DNA of 64,000 nucleotides from Chitinophagaceae bacterium (GTDB taxonomy: Bacteria; Bacteroidota; Bacteroidia; Chitinophagales; Chitinophagaceae). Under the pieces are notes generated by a model. That model was not told the DNA's origin. It made no database searches and was given only the letters and a program-made list of their open reading frames with translations. How positions within the stretch are numbered: the first letter of the stretch is position 1; each line of letters opens with the position of its first letter. Made by a program: the position numbers and the translations under genes. This document shows positions 44,060 through 54,887 of this stretch, piece by piece. The stretch is from the NCBI GenBank assembly GCA_016721385.1, contig JADKIE010000011.1, forward strand, positions 191,851-255,850. Reading direction: 5' to 3'.

Positions 44060-47000
44060 TTAACTAATATTAATCTGTACTTCCTTTTTCTGTTGATTTT
44101 GGTTGTACTTTCTTAGGTTCTTTTTTACATCTGGCGCTACACTGCTACCAGTATTGTCCAATTGTTTTGTTACTTTATTGTTAACAGGAGCAACATCAGC
44201 CACACTGCCTGTTTTATCTATAACTGCTACTGTTGGTTTAACTACTGGACCTTGCTCAAGACTACCGCCAGAAACGTTAGCAGGGTTAGCTGCTTTTGTA
44301 ACTTCTGGTTTTGTATCAGTTAATGATGAACTTAAGTTTGCATCATAAGTAACACCCTTACTTTCTGGTTGATTGTGAGAAGCAGGATCTATGTATTTAC
44401 CTTTTTGTGCTGCAGTTTTTTCTTGCACAGCAACAAATGGATTTTTAATCATCCTTGCATCATTACGAACACCTTTCACTTCCCAGCTAACTTTAACGTT
44501 TGGTTGGTTTGTAGCAATCTCAAATTTATTGCTGCTTATTTCTTTGCTAATCATTGCCTGAGCAAAAGTACCGCCAATTACTGTTAATTGATAACGGAAA
44601 TCTTTGTTGATAGCTTCAAAATAATCAGGAAGGCTTACTGTAGCTTTACCTGAAGCGTCTGTTACTACATTACCGCTATATGAGTTTAACACTTCATTAC
44701 TTTCAACAGCAGCATGCATTAACTTTTTGTTGGTTGGGTCAAGTGGATGATCCATAGTGAAGGCTTTAACCCCAAGTGCTGTAAAATCTCCGCTTACCAC
44801 TACTGTACCTGTAGTATTTTCAATTCTTAATCTTTCGCCACCACCACCAAGTTCAAATATCTGGTAGTCATCAGTTCCCGGATTGTTACGGGTATTCCAT
44901 TGGTTTACGCCAGCTTTTACAAAGCGTAAAGCAGCATCACCACTTGCACCATCAATATCTACTACAGAAAAAGAAGAAGAAGAACGACTGCGGATACCAG
45001 TTGAGCCACCATGTAAAACATCTAGTTTATAAGTTGGGTTGACTGTTTCACCAATACCTACGTTACCAGTACCATCCTGAATAACGAAACGGCTACCACC
45101 ACCACCAAGTTCAAAAATTTCGTAGTAATCATCTGCAGGACGGTTACGAGTGTTCCACTGGTTTACACCAGCTTTTGCAAAACGCAAAGCGGCATCACCA
45201 CTTTCAGCGTCAATATCTACTACAGAAAAACTACCACTACTACGGCTACGAATACCGGTTGATCCGCCATGTAGCACATCTAACTTATAGGTTGGGTTAG
45301 CAGTTTCTCCAATACCCACATTACCTGTTGCATCTTGAATAACCATTCGGCTTCCACCACCACCAAGCTCAAATATTTCTAAATAATCATCTGCAGGTCT
45401 ATTGCGAATATTCCATTGGTTTACGCCAGCTTTTGCAAAACGTAAAGCAGCATCACCGCTTGCACCATCAATATCCACCACAGAGAACGAACCAGAAGAA
45501 CGACTGCGGATACCGGTAGAACCACCATGCAAAACATCTAGTTTATAAGTTGGGTTGGTAGTTTCACCAATACCTACGTTACCAGTAGCATCCTGGATAA
45601 CGAAACGGCTACCACCACCACCAAGTTCAAAAATTTCATAGTAATCATCTGCAGGACGGTTACGAGTGTTCCACTGGTTTACACCAGCTTTTGGAAAACG
45701 CAAAGCAGCATCACCACTTGCAGCATCAATATCCACTACAGAAAAACTACCACTACTACGGCTACGAATACCGGTTGATCCGCCATGTAGCACATCTAAC
45801 TTATAGGTTGGGTTAGCAGTTTCTCCAATACCCACATTACCTGTTGCATCTTGAATAACCATTCGGCTTCCACCACCACCTAATTCAAATATTTCAAAAT
45901 AATCATCTCCGGGACGATTACGCATATTCCATTGATTTACACCGGCATTGCCAAAACGCAAAGCAGCGTCACCACTTGCAGCATTAATATCTATAACAGA
46001 AAAACCTGAAGTTGAATTTACACCAATACCTGTACTACCTGAGTGGTTAACGGTAAAGCGATGAGTAGGAGTTGTAGTTCCTAAAGCAACACTGCTGCCA
46101 TCATCAAATAATAATGAGTTGCCAAGATTGGTACCATTTGGGGTCCATTTTGGTACAAAATTTAATGTACCGCTACCACCAATACCTACACCACCACCAA
46201 GGGTTTGCCATGTAGCATTACCGGTTGCATCCGATGCTAAAACTCTATTAGCTGCTTCACCAATACCTTGTAATCTAACACCACCGGTTGTGTGTAAAGC
46301 TAAACCAGATGTTGTTGTAAAACGTCCACCTGTACCCGTATTTGATGTACCATTTACACCAATACCACTACTGGCAGATCCATTTACACCAATACCGCCA
46401 ACAGCAGTACCATAAACACCCCAGCCACTACCATTTTGGCTACCCCAAACACCTATGCCTAATCCACCTGTACCATTATTAATACCACGTACTGCAGATG
46501 AAAAACCGCCTGGTGTTGTGGATGAAATTGTACCAGTAACTGCAGTAGCATTTGCATCGGTACTTGCACTAGTACCAGATACAGCACCGGCAGTTCCGGT
46601 TGTAGCAGAATTTGTCATTCCTACAAGAGGATTGGCTGCATCGGCCTGTGTTTTAATTATTGGGAAAGTAAGTTTTGAGTTGTAACCGCACCATCTGCAA
46701 TCTTAACAGTTGTAACTGCAGCATCTGCTAATTTATTTGTTGTTACATTAAGATCAACAATTTTATTAGTAGTTACAGAGTTATCTGCTAATTTAGGTGT
46801 AGTAACTGCACCATCTGCAATTTTGCCGGTTGTTACTACTAAAGGGGCAATAATTGGATTTGGATAAGTGCTTCCGTTTAAATCTCCACCGGCGGGCCCA
46901 ATTGGAGGAGCTCCACCTGCAATGATTGAATACGGTGTGCTAACTAATTGAGATGTGCCCATATTTACAAAAGAAGAACCTCCATTTGGGTCCATTTCTA

Positions 47001-47313
47001 CCTGTAAAAATTTAGTACCTGTTGCCCAGTTTACACCTGCCATTGTACCACTTAAGGTTGTACCTCCACCAATTGAAAGAGCAAAAACACCATATTGGTC
47101 GGTGTTAATAGTATGGCTTTCGCTGTAAACGGTTGCACCAGAAGCAGAGCCATCGTGAACGCTTAGACGAAGAGAAATTTGTTTATTGTTTATTGTTGTT
47201 CCAAAACTATTTCGGGCAACACCCTGATAATTTATTCTAAGTGGAGCCTGAGCTTGTATTTGGGTTATAAAACCTGCTAATGCTACCATTAGAATTACTA
47301 AATATTTTTTCAT
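44060..47313 (-). CDS. Large secreted repeat protein, tail-fibre-like (frameshifted once)
   Basis: About 1084 residues after joining two frames near 46660. A signal peptide (about 1-21, ending IQAQA) precedes LRINYQGVARNSFGTTINNK, an opening shared by many Bacteroidota surface proteins. Short repeats NSVTTNKIVDLNVTTNKLAD follow (beta-helix-like), then Gly/Thr-rich sequence. From 44.8 to 46.1 kb there are five 86-residue repeats built on NVGIGETxNPTYKLDVLHGG ... ALRFxKAGVNQWNTRN ... FELGGGGSRxVIQDATG. The conserved C-terminal domain reads FTMDHPLDPTNKKLMHAAVE, DYFEAINKDFRYQLTVIGG, KVSWEVKGVRNDA, followed by a disordered Lys/Gln tail. It has no T9SS sorting domain and no S74 chaperone triad that I can see. 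Probably a fibrous surface protein; it is next to a T9SS protein. Confidence 0.8.
45000..46033 (-). repeat. 258-bp coding tandem repeats arranged as a 516-bp duplication
   Basis: The anchor TTGGGTT recurs at 45034, 45292, 45550 and 45808, exactly 258 bases apart (86 codons). Unit 1 matches unit 3, and unit 2 matches unit 4, far more closely than neighbouring units match each other. This indicates recent duplication of a two-unit, 516-bp block. More diverged copies flank the block on both sides. Confidence 0.9.
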
Positions 47314-47339
47314 AATAAATCGTTTTAGTTAAGTTTAAT

Positions 47340-47849
47340 TTAGTTTTGCTTGATTATTTTAGTAGATACTGATCTGCCAACTGTTTCGTCGGTAACTGTA
47401 ATAACGTAGGCTCCTGTTGCTAATGGTGTAAGGTTTAAATCAATACTTCCATTTACCATTTTAAAAGGTTCAAGAGATATCAGTTGCCCGGCCATATTAC
47501 TTATACGAACATAATTACCCTGAAAATTATCGCCATGAACATCTAACCTTACCCAGCCCGAGGTGGGATTGGGGTATGCACTTACCCAATTGTATGAGTG
47601 CACTAAAGCATTTGTAACGGCAACGTGTGGTTGTATAAAACCAATTGTAGCCATGCTGGCATTAGTTTGTGGCGAAAATATGATTGAAGGTGAAGGTAAT
47701 ATAACGGCTTCGCCTACTGCATAAGTTGTAAAATATCCACTGGCCGAGTAGGTTTGTCCGGCACTACCAATTACGCTTCTTTCTATGCTTTGCCCTTTTA
47801 CTAACGCAGTAAAAGCTAATAAAGAAATAAGTACAAAGAATTGTTTCAT
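47340..47849 (-). CDS. Small secreted protein with T9SS type A sorting domain
   Basis: A 169-residue protein with a signal peptide (about 1-19, ending LVKGQ). A short strand-rich region (IERSVIGSAGQTYSASGYFT) resembles the N-terminus of many small Bacteroidota surface proteins. The sorting domain runs from about residue 90: SAYPNPTSGWVRLDV ... LATGAYVITV ... IIKQN. It is almost all signal plus sorting domain. It lies 26 bases upstream of the large repeat protein and is probably cotranscribed with it. Confidence 0.85.
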   Translation of the reverse strand: MKQFFVLISLLAFTALVKGQSIERSVIGSAGQTYSASGYFTTYAVGEAVILPSPSIIFSPQTNASMATIGFIQPHVAVTNALVHSYNWVSAYPNPTSGWVRLDVHGDNFQGNYVRISNMAGQLISLEPFKMVNGSIDLNLTPLATGAYVITVTDETVGRSVSTKIIKQN

Positions 47850-48176
47850 AAATATTTTTTTTAAGTGTAAAATCTAAAGTGTAAAAAATTAATAAAAGGA
47901 GGAGAAAGGTCGTTGTTTAACAACGGCGGTACATAAGTACGCCCTTTTCCGTTGCTTAAAAGCCGGGGATAGAGTTCCATTGTAAAAGTTTATGTATGTA
48001 AATAAATATCAATACATAAATAATTTGATTATTATCTGTGTATTAATTTAATACAAATTTACATATTAATAAGTTTAAATGCAATACCACAAAAGAGGTA
48101 TAGGTAATTTAAGTATAATGTTGTATACTTTATTAGCAAGAAAAAGAAGGAGAATTGGGTAGGAAAAACTTGTAGC
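47850..48176. promoter_or_regulatory. Non-coding gap with structured leader of the T9SS operon
   Basis: I find no gene in these 327 bases. Near the T9SS gene there are two adjacent hairpins: CGTTGTT-T-AACAACG (47911-47925) and GGCGGTAC-ATAA-GTACGCC (47925-47943). Both would be in the leader of the minus-strand operon. No T run follows either, so they are not typical terminators. The rest is AT-rich with a degenerate GTGTATTAATT motif near 48040. Confidence 0.4.
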
Positions 48177-48754
48177 TTACTTGTTGAAAATCATTCGATA
48201 ATCAACATTTACTTTGCCTTTTGAAATATCGTCCAACTTGCGTTTCAACAATTTTTTCTTGAGAGGCTTTATATAATCAATAAAAAGTTTTCCTTCAATG
48301 TGATCGTATTCATGTAAAATAATACGTGCAGTTATGCCATTAAAGGTTTTTATATATTGAGTAAAATTTTCGTCTAAATATTCAAGTGTTACTTCTGCAT
48401 TGCGATAAATATCTTCCCTAATTTTAGGAATGCTAAGGCAACCTTCGTTGTAGCTCCATTCTTTACCTTTGAGTTCTACTATTTTTGCATTTATAAAAAC
48501 ACCTTTATAGCCGGGGGCATCCGGATAATCCTCTTTTTCATCTTCTTCCTGATTTGCAAAAATTTGTTCGCTATCAATAGTAAACAATCTTATGTCTTTA
48601 TTTATCTGTGGAGCAGCTAATCCCACTCCATTACTATTGTACATGGTTTCCACATATTGGCAAGTAACTTATCAAACTCAGGATAAGTTGCATCAATATT
48701 GGTGCAAATTTTGCGTAATATGGGGGAGCCATAGGCTACTATTGGAAGAATCAT
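48177..48754 (-). CDS. def: Peptide deformylase (frameshifted)
   Basis: The visible long frame starts at 48653, but the gene begins at 48754 with MILPIVAYGSPILRKICTNI, continues to LLANMW and shifts one base near 48645 into YNSNGVGLAAPQ (motif 1). EGCLSIP (motif 2, metal-binding Cys) and HEYDH (motif 3, two metal His and catalytic Glu) are all present. Total is about 192 residues, normal length. It removes the formyl group from nascent proteins and is essential, which argues that the break is an assembly error. It is the last gene of a minus-strand run with ruvX and ubiA. Confidence 0.95.
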
Positions 48755-48831
48755 TTAATTGTATTGAATAAGTAATTGTTGCTATTTACTGCAAAATTAC
48801 GATTATCTGCTTCCTTTAGCAAATGTTTGCT

Positions 48832-49242
48832 TTATACCTGTCCTAAATACTCTTGCAATATTATTGTGGCAGAAATTACATCTACATTGCCTTTTATACG
48901 CCTGTCTTTTTTTTTCATGCCCATTTGCAGCATAGCATCTTTTGCCATTTTAGAGGTATAGCGTTCATCTACTGTTTTTAGGGGCATTGCAGGGAATTCT
49001 TTCTGAATTTTTTTAATAGCTTCTTTTACTAAAGGAGTGCCGTGGGTATCAGTATCATCCCAATTGGTAGGTAAGCCTATTATAATTAGCTCAACCTCCT
49101 CAGCCAAAAAATATTTTTTTAAAAAGGGGATAAGTTCTTTAGATTCAATGGTAGTAAGGCCTGTAGCAATAATTTGTAATGGATCTGTAACGGCAATGCC
49201 TGTTCGCTTAGCGCCGTAGTCTATTGATAAAATTCGTGCCAA
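48832..49242 (-). CDS. ruvX: Holliday-junction resolvase-like / pre-16S rRNA nuclease YqgF
   Basis: A 136-residue RNase H-fold protein. It starts ARILSIDYGAKRTGIAVTDP with the first catalytic Asp, and has IIGLPTNWDDTDTHG, then TVDERYTSKMAKDAM with the acidic Glu and VDVISATIILQEYL near the end. The family matures the 5' end of 16S rRNA. Intact, 77 bases upstream of def. Confidence 0.94.
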   Translation of the reverse strand: MARILSIDYGAKRTGIAVTDPLQIIATGLTTIESKELIPFLKKYFLAEEVELIIIGLPTNWDDTDTHGTPLVKEAIKKIQKEFPAMPLKTVDERYTSKMAKDAMLQMGMKKKDRRIKGNVDVISATIILQEYLGQV

Positions 49243-49243
49243 A

Positions 49244-49270
49244 ATAGTTGATAGTTGATAGTTGATAGTT
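49244..49270. repeat. Short tandem repeat ATAGTTG x3.9
   Basis: ATAGTTG is repeated three times, followed by ATAGTT, immediately upstream of the ruvX start and 28 bases before the ubiA stop. Related ATTGATAGTTTGATA occurs at 50760-50774, near the TrmH start. Confidence 0.6.
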
Positions 49271-49297
49271 TTACACTATTAACAATGAACAATATGG

Positions 49298-50227
49298 TTA
49301 TAAAAATAAATCTAACAAAACAAAAATAGCAAACACAACGGATGCAATACCATTTGTAGTAAAGAAAGCCATATTTACTTTGCTTAAATCATTAGGTTTT
49401 ACTAATAAATGCTGATAGGTTAATAGTATAATAAAAGTTGCAACACCTATCCAATACCACAAACCAAAATTACCGTAAAAGCCTGCATACATTACAAATG
49501 CTGCAGATAGTATATGCAGTAGCTCCGAAATGTGTAATGCTTTTATTTTGCCTAGGGCAGATGGAATGGAATGCAAATTGTTTTCTTTATCAAAAATTTC
49601 ATCCTGCAATGCATAAATAATATCGAAACCACTAACCCAACACAAAACGGTAAACGAAAATAAAATAGGTAAAACTGCAAATTTGCCTGTAACGGCAATA
49701 TAAGCGCCAATAGGAGCAAGTGCCAAACCAATTCCTAAAACTAAGTGACATAGAGCTGTAAAGCGTTTAGTGTAACTGTAACCCAAAACTACAAGCAACG
49801 CTATTGGTGATAAATAAAAGCATGCTTTATTAATAAAAAAAGTGCAAGTAATAAATAGCAGACAATTGATAATGGTAAACAATAATGCATTTTTAGGTTT
49901 TATTATACCTGCCGGAATTTCTCTTACAGCTGTACGAGGATTTTTTGCATCATAATTTGCATCTAACCAACGGTTAAATGCCATTGCGGCAGAACGGGCA
50001 AATATCATGCAGAGAATTACTAAGGCAAATGTGAAAATGTGATAATTTGCGAATGTGCTAACAAACGAATCTTCCCAACCTATGGCTTTATTCAAACTTA
50101 TTTGTGATGTTTCAGAAATGTATTTTTTTAACCCTAAAAAAAATCCAATTAATGCAAAAGGCAATGCAAAAATGGTGTGAGAAAATTTTATGAGTGAGAG
50201 GTAATTTTTTATTGAAGGCATTGGCAA
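49298..50227 (-). CDS. UbiA-family prenyltransferase
   Basis: A 309-residue polytopic membrane enzyme. The first Asp-rich site is FNRWLDANYDAKNPRTAVRE and the second GFDIIYALQDEIFDKENN, which bind the magnesium prenyl diphosphate. It most resembles 4-hydroxybenzoate-type UbiA/MqnP enzymes. Bacteroidota make menaquinone, so prenylation of a menaquinone precursor is likely. Distinguishing MqnP, MenA and UbiA needs a tree. About eight helices, frame intact, minus-strand cluster with ruvX and the TrmH gene. Confidence 0.9.
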   Translation of the reverse strand: MPMPSIKNYLSLIKFSHTIFALPFALIGFFLGLKKYISETSQISLNKAIGWEDSFVSTFANYHIFTFALVILCMIFARSAAMAFNRWLDANYDAKNPRTAVREIPAGIIKPKNALLFTIINCLLFITCTFFINKACFYLSPIALLVVLGYSYTKRFTALCHLVLGIGLALAPIGAYIAVTGKFAVLPILFSFTVLCWVSGFDIIYALQDEIFDKENNLHSIPSALGKIKALHISELLHILSAAFVMYAGFYGNFGLWYWIGVATFIILLTYQHLLVKPNDLSKVNMAFFTTNGIASVVFAIFVLLDLFL

Positions 50228-50251
50228 AGATAATTAAATATGGAGGTTAGT

Positions 50252-50762
50252 TTACATTCGGGTTCGTACAATTTCCCAAAGTACAACACCTGCTGCAGTT
50301 GCAATGTTTAAAGAGTGTTTCATACCCAACTGTGGTATTTCTATACAGCCGTCGCATTGCTCTATAGTGCTTTGCTCAACACCTGTAACTTCATTACCAA
50401 AATTACAGCAATTTTTTCTTCTTTACTAAAATTTACCAGTTGAAGACGATGGCTATTCAAAGCTTGCTCTATTGCATAAACTTTAAAACCGTTTTTTTTT
50501 AATTCATTAATAGCTTCTGTAGCATTGATAAAATGTTTCCAATCTACCGATTCCTCTGCACCTAATGCCGTTTTTTTAATTTCTTTATGTGGTGGTGTGC
50601 AGGTATAGCCTGTTAGGTAAATGCCTTCCAATAAAAAAGCATCGGCAGTTCTAAAAACGCTGCCAACATTGTAAGCACTGCGTATGTTTTCTAACACAGC
50701 AATTACAGGGGTTTTGGTAGATCGTTTAAATTCTTCAACCGTTTTCGATTGAGTTCGTCCAT
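50252..50762 (-). CDS. SpoU/TrmH-family RNA 2'-O-methyltransferase (frameshifted)
   Basis: The restored start at 50762 gives MDELNRK; one A missing near 50733 shifts into TVEEFKRSTKTPVIAVLENI. SPOUT motif 1 is ENIRSAYNVGSVFRTADAF. After a second break near 50395, motif 2 GNEVTGVEQ and motif 3 IPQLGMKHSLNIATAAGVV follow, ending at 50252. About 170 residues, a stand-alone SPOUT domain. It methylates a ribose in tRNA or rRNA; the target is not deducible. Confidence 0.88.
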
Positions 50763-50804
50763 TGATAGTTTGATAATTTCTGACACTATTAACTTTTTAA
50801 AAAA

Positions 50805-50838
50805 CTAATCTGTGAAAATTGATGTAACCTGTGAGTGC
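50805..50838 (+). repeat. Diverged interspersed repeat copy
   Basis: AATCTGTGAAAATTGATGTA followed by ACCTGTGAGTGCC resembles the phrase at 1495-1520 (minus strand) and 8912-8943. It lies between the pyrG stop and the TrmH start. Confidence 0.3.
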
Positions 50839-52486
50839 CTAAATCATTTCGCTTTGTAACAATGGATTTTTTATTGCATCTCTTTTTTCTGCAAATGCTT
50901 TTGCCGCTTTTACAAAATGTACAAACAGCGGTTGCGGATTTTCTACTGTACTTTTTAATTCGGGATGATATTGCACACCAATAAAAAAAGGATGATTGGG
51001 CAGTTCCACAATTTCTACCAAACCGGTTGCAGGATTTTTTCCGCTTGGAATCATTCCGGCTTTTTCAAAATCTGCTATATATTTATTATTAAACTCCCAG
51101 CGATGGCGATGGCGTTCGCTGATTTGTGTTGAGCCATAAATAGTGTATGCTAAAGTATCTTTCTTTATTTCGCAAGGGTATGCACCCAAACGCATTGTGC
51201 CGCCTTTTGCTGTAACTTCTTTTTGTTCATCCATTAAATCTATTACCGGATGTGTTGTTTCGTTTTACCATTTCGGTACTATGTGCATCTTTAAATTCTA
51301 ATACATTTCTGGCAAATTCAATTACAGCCATTTTGCATACCTAAGCAAATACCAAAAAAGGTAACTTGTTTTCTCTTGCATACTTTACCGCAATAATTTT
51401 ACCCTCAACACCACGGTTGCCAAAACCAGGCGCAACAAGTAATCCATCTAATTTACTTAATTTTTCAGCAACATTTTCTTCGTTGATTGTTTCGCTGTGT
51501 ACATCTACAACCTGCACTTTACATTCGTTCATTGCACCTGCATGTACAAAACTTTCTAAAATGGATTTATATGCGTCCTGTAACTCAATATATTTTCCAA
51601 TTAATCCAATAGTAACTTTACTTTTTGGGTATTTTAATTTTCTAAAAGCCTTTCCATTTGGTTAACTCAGGTGCAGCGTAGCCGTTAATTTGTAATTTTT
51701 TAAAACAATGGTGTCCAAGCCTTCCTGCAACATCATTAATGGTACTTCGTAAATACTGCTGGCATCCATTGCTTCAATAACAGCATCGGGCTTAACATTG
51801 CAAAACAAGGCTACTTTCTTTTTTATTTCGTTACTTAATGGCTGCTCCGTACGACATACAATAACATCGGGATGTACACCCTCCTGACTAAGCATACGTA
51901 CACTATGTTGCGTAGGCTTGGTTTTTAATTCTTTTGCGGCACTTAAATAGGGGATAAGGGTAAGATGCACTACCATACAATCTTCCTCAGGCATTTCCCA
52001 TTGCAGTTGACGAACAGCCTCTACAAATGGTAAACTTTCAATATCGCCAACGGGTACCACCTAATTCGGTTATAATGATATCAAACTTATTATCTTTCCC
52101 CAACAATAACATTCTGCGTTTAATCTCGTCTGTTATATGCGGAATCACTTGCACCGTTTTGCCTAAATATCGCCTTCTCTTTCTTTATTAATTACGGTTT
52201 GATAAATGCGGCCAGTGGTTACATTATTAGCCTGTGATGTTGGGATGTTTAAAAAACGTTCGTAGTGGCCAAGATCTAAATCTGTTTCGGCGCCATCATC
52301 GGTTACAAAGCACTCGCCATGTTCGTAAGGGTTAAGCGTACCCGGATCAACATTAATGTAAGGATCAAACTTTTGAATGGTTACTTTTAAACCACGGGCC
52401 TGCAGCAACTTTGCTAACGATGCGGCAATAATGCCTTTACCTAATGAAGATGTAACACTGCCGGTTACGAAAATGTATTTTGACAT
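50839..52486 (-). CDS. pyrG: CTP synthase (frameshifted several times)
   Basis: About 548 residues once repaired. The N-terminal synthase domain is MSKYIFVTGSVTSSLGKGII (P-loop-like) and KFDPYINVDPGTLNPYEHGE. After a break near 52165 come VQVIPHITDEIKR and GTVGDIESLPFVEAVRQLQW. The glutaminase domain (breaks near 51665 and 51340) has VAPGFGNRGVEG, then FFGICLGMQ with the catalytic Cys, and FIGVQYHPELKS with His-Glu. It makes CTP from UTP and glutamine and is essential, so the five or so breaks are very probably errors. A -7 element lies 116 bases upstream. Confidence 0.95.
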
Positions 52487-52601
52487 TGTAAAACATGCTA
52501 ATTAGCTAATTGAATAATGTACTGTTGGTACAATAACAAATAGCCGAGTTGAAAATTAAATTTTGACCGGAAAGTTTTGGAAAAAAATCTTAGAGGTCGG
52601 G

Positions 52602-52609
52602 CAAAGATA
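52602..52609 (-). promoter_or_regulatory. -7 promoter element of pyrG
   Basis: Minus strand TATCTTTG, an exact TAnnTTTG match, giving a leader of about 110 bases. The gap 52487-52713 holds nothing else that I recognise. Confidence 0.45.
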
Positions 52610-52713
52610 GGGTGAATTTTTGTGAGGAGGAAATTTGGGGGATGATTTGTGGGAAAAATTGGTATTTTGCCATTTTGTAGCAATTGAAAATATATTATTA
52701 TTTTTAACTTAGA

Positions 52714-53820
52714 ATGAATAAACATAAAAACAGGTCAGAGAAAGCCCTTTTTCAATTGTAGTTTTATTATTAAGTGTTATTTCGAAAGCTCAAATAGATA
52801 CCAACCCTATTGACTATAACAATAAAACTGAAGTTGTTATTCATTATGAGATGGGTGTTTCTGCTTTAGCTAGCAAGATTAGTTCGGTTAGAGTTATTGA
52901 TGCTAGGTATGATACGAATCTTGGATATTATTCGGCAGCAGGGCTTTACTAATTATAATTATAAGAGTACTTGGCCAAAAATCTATTGTATCGATTCTTC
53001 TTTAGCTACCAATATCGGTATTGCCAAGTGGGTGTCAAATTATTTACAGTTAAGGTATGCAACTTCCTCTAATGGCAGTTTATTAGTGGTTTTAAAAAAT
53101 TTTGGATTTCTCCTGATGCGGCTCCTATACTTTATGATAATAACAAATTGGGACAACCTTTGGAAGGATGGGATGCAGGTATTATTAGTAAATTGGAATT
53201 TTACTTGCAGAAAGAAAATTCTTTTTATCCTCTATTTAGGCTTGATTCTATCTTTACATTTAAAGATAAATTACCGGACTCGCTTCTAAATTTATTAAGG
53301 CTGCATTAAAAAACTCTTTAAATAAGCTTTATGACATTGATTTTGATGAAGTAATTGCTAAAAGAAGAAAACTTTCTTTAAATGATATTCTAATAAGTAA
53401 TATTGGAAAGTTTGAACTCCCAATATTAAAAAGTGTAACTTTTAAAAAAGGTATTTTTAAAAATTTCGAAGAATTTAAAAATAATTCCCCATCAATTATT
53501 GATTACGAATTGAGGAAAGGGAAATTTGGAGATCTTTTGTATGCAAAGGATGGAAAAAATGAACACCCGGAAAGAAATGCATGGGGATTTTGTGATGGGA
53601 TAAACCTTTTTATCAATTCTGGAGATAAGTATTCAAAACTTTTACGTCAACAAAACACCTTTTATTTCGCTGGGATAAAAAGTGTAAAAAACAAATTAAA
53701 CATGATTTTTTTTATACTTCACTTCTAAACCTTGCAACTAATACTGGAAGAAAAAAAATCTTCATTTAAGGTTGTAAAAAAATATTACCAAATTGACATG
53801 AAACCGGAGAGGTATATTAA
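52714..53820 (+). CDS. Secreted protein of unknown function (broken, C-terminus METGEVY)
   Basis: Five or more breaks divide one gene of about 365 residues. Its start at 52714 leads through one shift into a signal-peptide-like stretch (SIVVLLLSVISKAQ). Next come RYDTNLGYYSAAGLY, IAKWVSNYLQLRYA and IIDYELRKGKFGDLLYAKDG. Next is ERNAWGFCDGINLFINSGDK, then KYYQIDMETGEVY and a stop at 53818-53820. Chitinophagaceae proteins of unknown function share the Trp-Gly-Phe-Cys-Asp-Gly block and the DMETGEVY ending. I do not know its role. The final TTAA is shared with the stop of the convergent epimerase. Confidence 0.6.
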
Positions 53821-54822
53821 TAAAACAAATTCTTACTCAAATAATTTCTTACATAATCCTCAACACCTTCTTCTAAACTAAAAAATGGTTTATTATAGCC
53901 TGCCGAAATTAATTTACCCATGTTGGCTTCGGTAAAATATTGATATTTATCTCTGATATCTGATAGCATATCAATGTACTCAATGTTGGGTTGCAAATCT
54001 AATCCGGCAAAGTGGCTTTTGTTAAATCGTTAAAGGATCTTGCTTTACCTGTGCCTAAGTTGTACAATCCTGCATTAAGGTTGTTGCCAACTTTTAAATA
54101 GTTGGTAACCTCAACCATAATCCAAAACAAACATTTACAACATCTTTTACATAAACAAAATCCCTTAATTGCTCGCCATCTTCAAAACCACTTTTTATGG
54201 CTTTTAAATAATTTCACTTTTCCGTTTTGTTGAATTTGGTTGTACGAATGGAAAATTACACTAGCCATTCTTTTTTGTGGTATTCATTTGGGCCATATAC
54301 ATTAAAGAATTTTAAGCCAGCCCAAAAGGCGGACAATCCTCTTGATGCAACACCCATTTATCAAATTCGTTTTTGCTTATGCCATAAGGGTTTAATGGAT
54401 GCAGTTGCTCAACAATATCATGGCTGTCATCGTAACCCAACTCACCTTCGCCATACGTTGCAGCCGAGGAAGCGTAAACCAATGCAATTGAATTTATGGT
54501 GCAATAATTCCAAATTTGTTGAGAGTATTCTACATTTAATTTTGATGAACACTGTAATCAAACTCGGTAGTGTCTGTTCGGGCACCTAAGTGAAAACAAA
54601 ATCAACAGCTGGTTTTTCTTTTTGCAACCAGTCAAATAAATTATCTCTTTCTACCCGTACTAAATATTTTTTATGAATAAGATTTAGTTCTTTTTCTTCA
54701 TCCATTTCAAAATCATCTACCAATATTAAGTTGTTAAAACCTTGTTGGTTAAGATAACTAACTAAACAGCTTCCTATAAAGCCGTATGCACCGGTTACGA
54801 TTATAGTTGAACTTGTGTTCAT
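53817..54822 (-). pseudogene. hldD: ADP-glyceromanno-heptose 6-epimerase-like NAD-dependent epimerase (broken reading frame)
   Basis: An extended SDR. It begins with STIIVTGAYGFIGSCLVSYL (GxxGxxG NAD site), then NLILVDDFEMDEEKELNL. After the frame breaks near 54586, HLGARTDTTEFDY follows, which is the family pattern. NPYGISKNEFDKWV carries the Tyr-x-x-x-Lys pair, and FFNVYGPNEYHKK is also family-like. The end YNKPFFSLEEGVEDYVRNYL stops at 53817. HldD epimerises ADP-heptose for LPS core, consistent with the GT9 gene at 8.9 kb, but they are not linked. At least five breaks; an assembly problem is likelier than true decay. Confidence 0.8.
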
Positions 54823-54887
54823 AAATTATATTGAAGTTAAAGCATGTTCCACTTTCATGGCCTGCTAATAGATTCCCAGTAGCATTA

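Noticed and set aside
45000..46033. Regular 258-base repeats suggestive of a CRISPR-like or satellite array
   Set aside because: Units are fully coding, in frame with a single secreted protein and without unique spacers; they are protein tandem repeats.
44060..47313. Prophage tail-fibre module
   Set aside because: The repeat protein resembles tail fibres in style, but no other phage genes are nearby, it has a signal peptide, and its neighbours are T9SS and secreted proteins.
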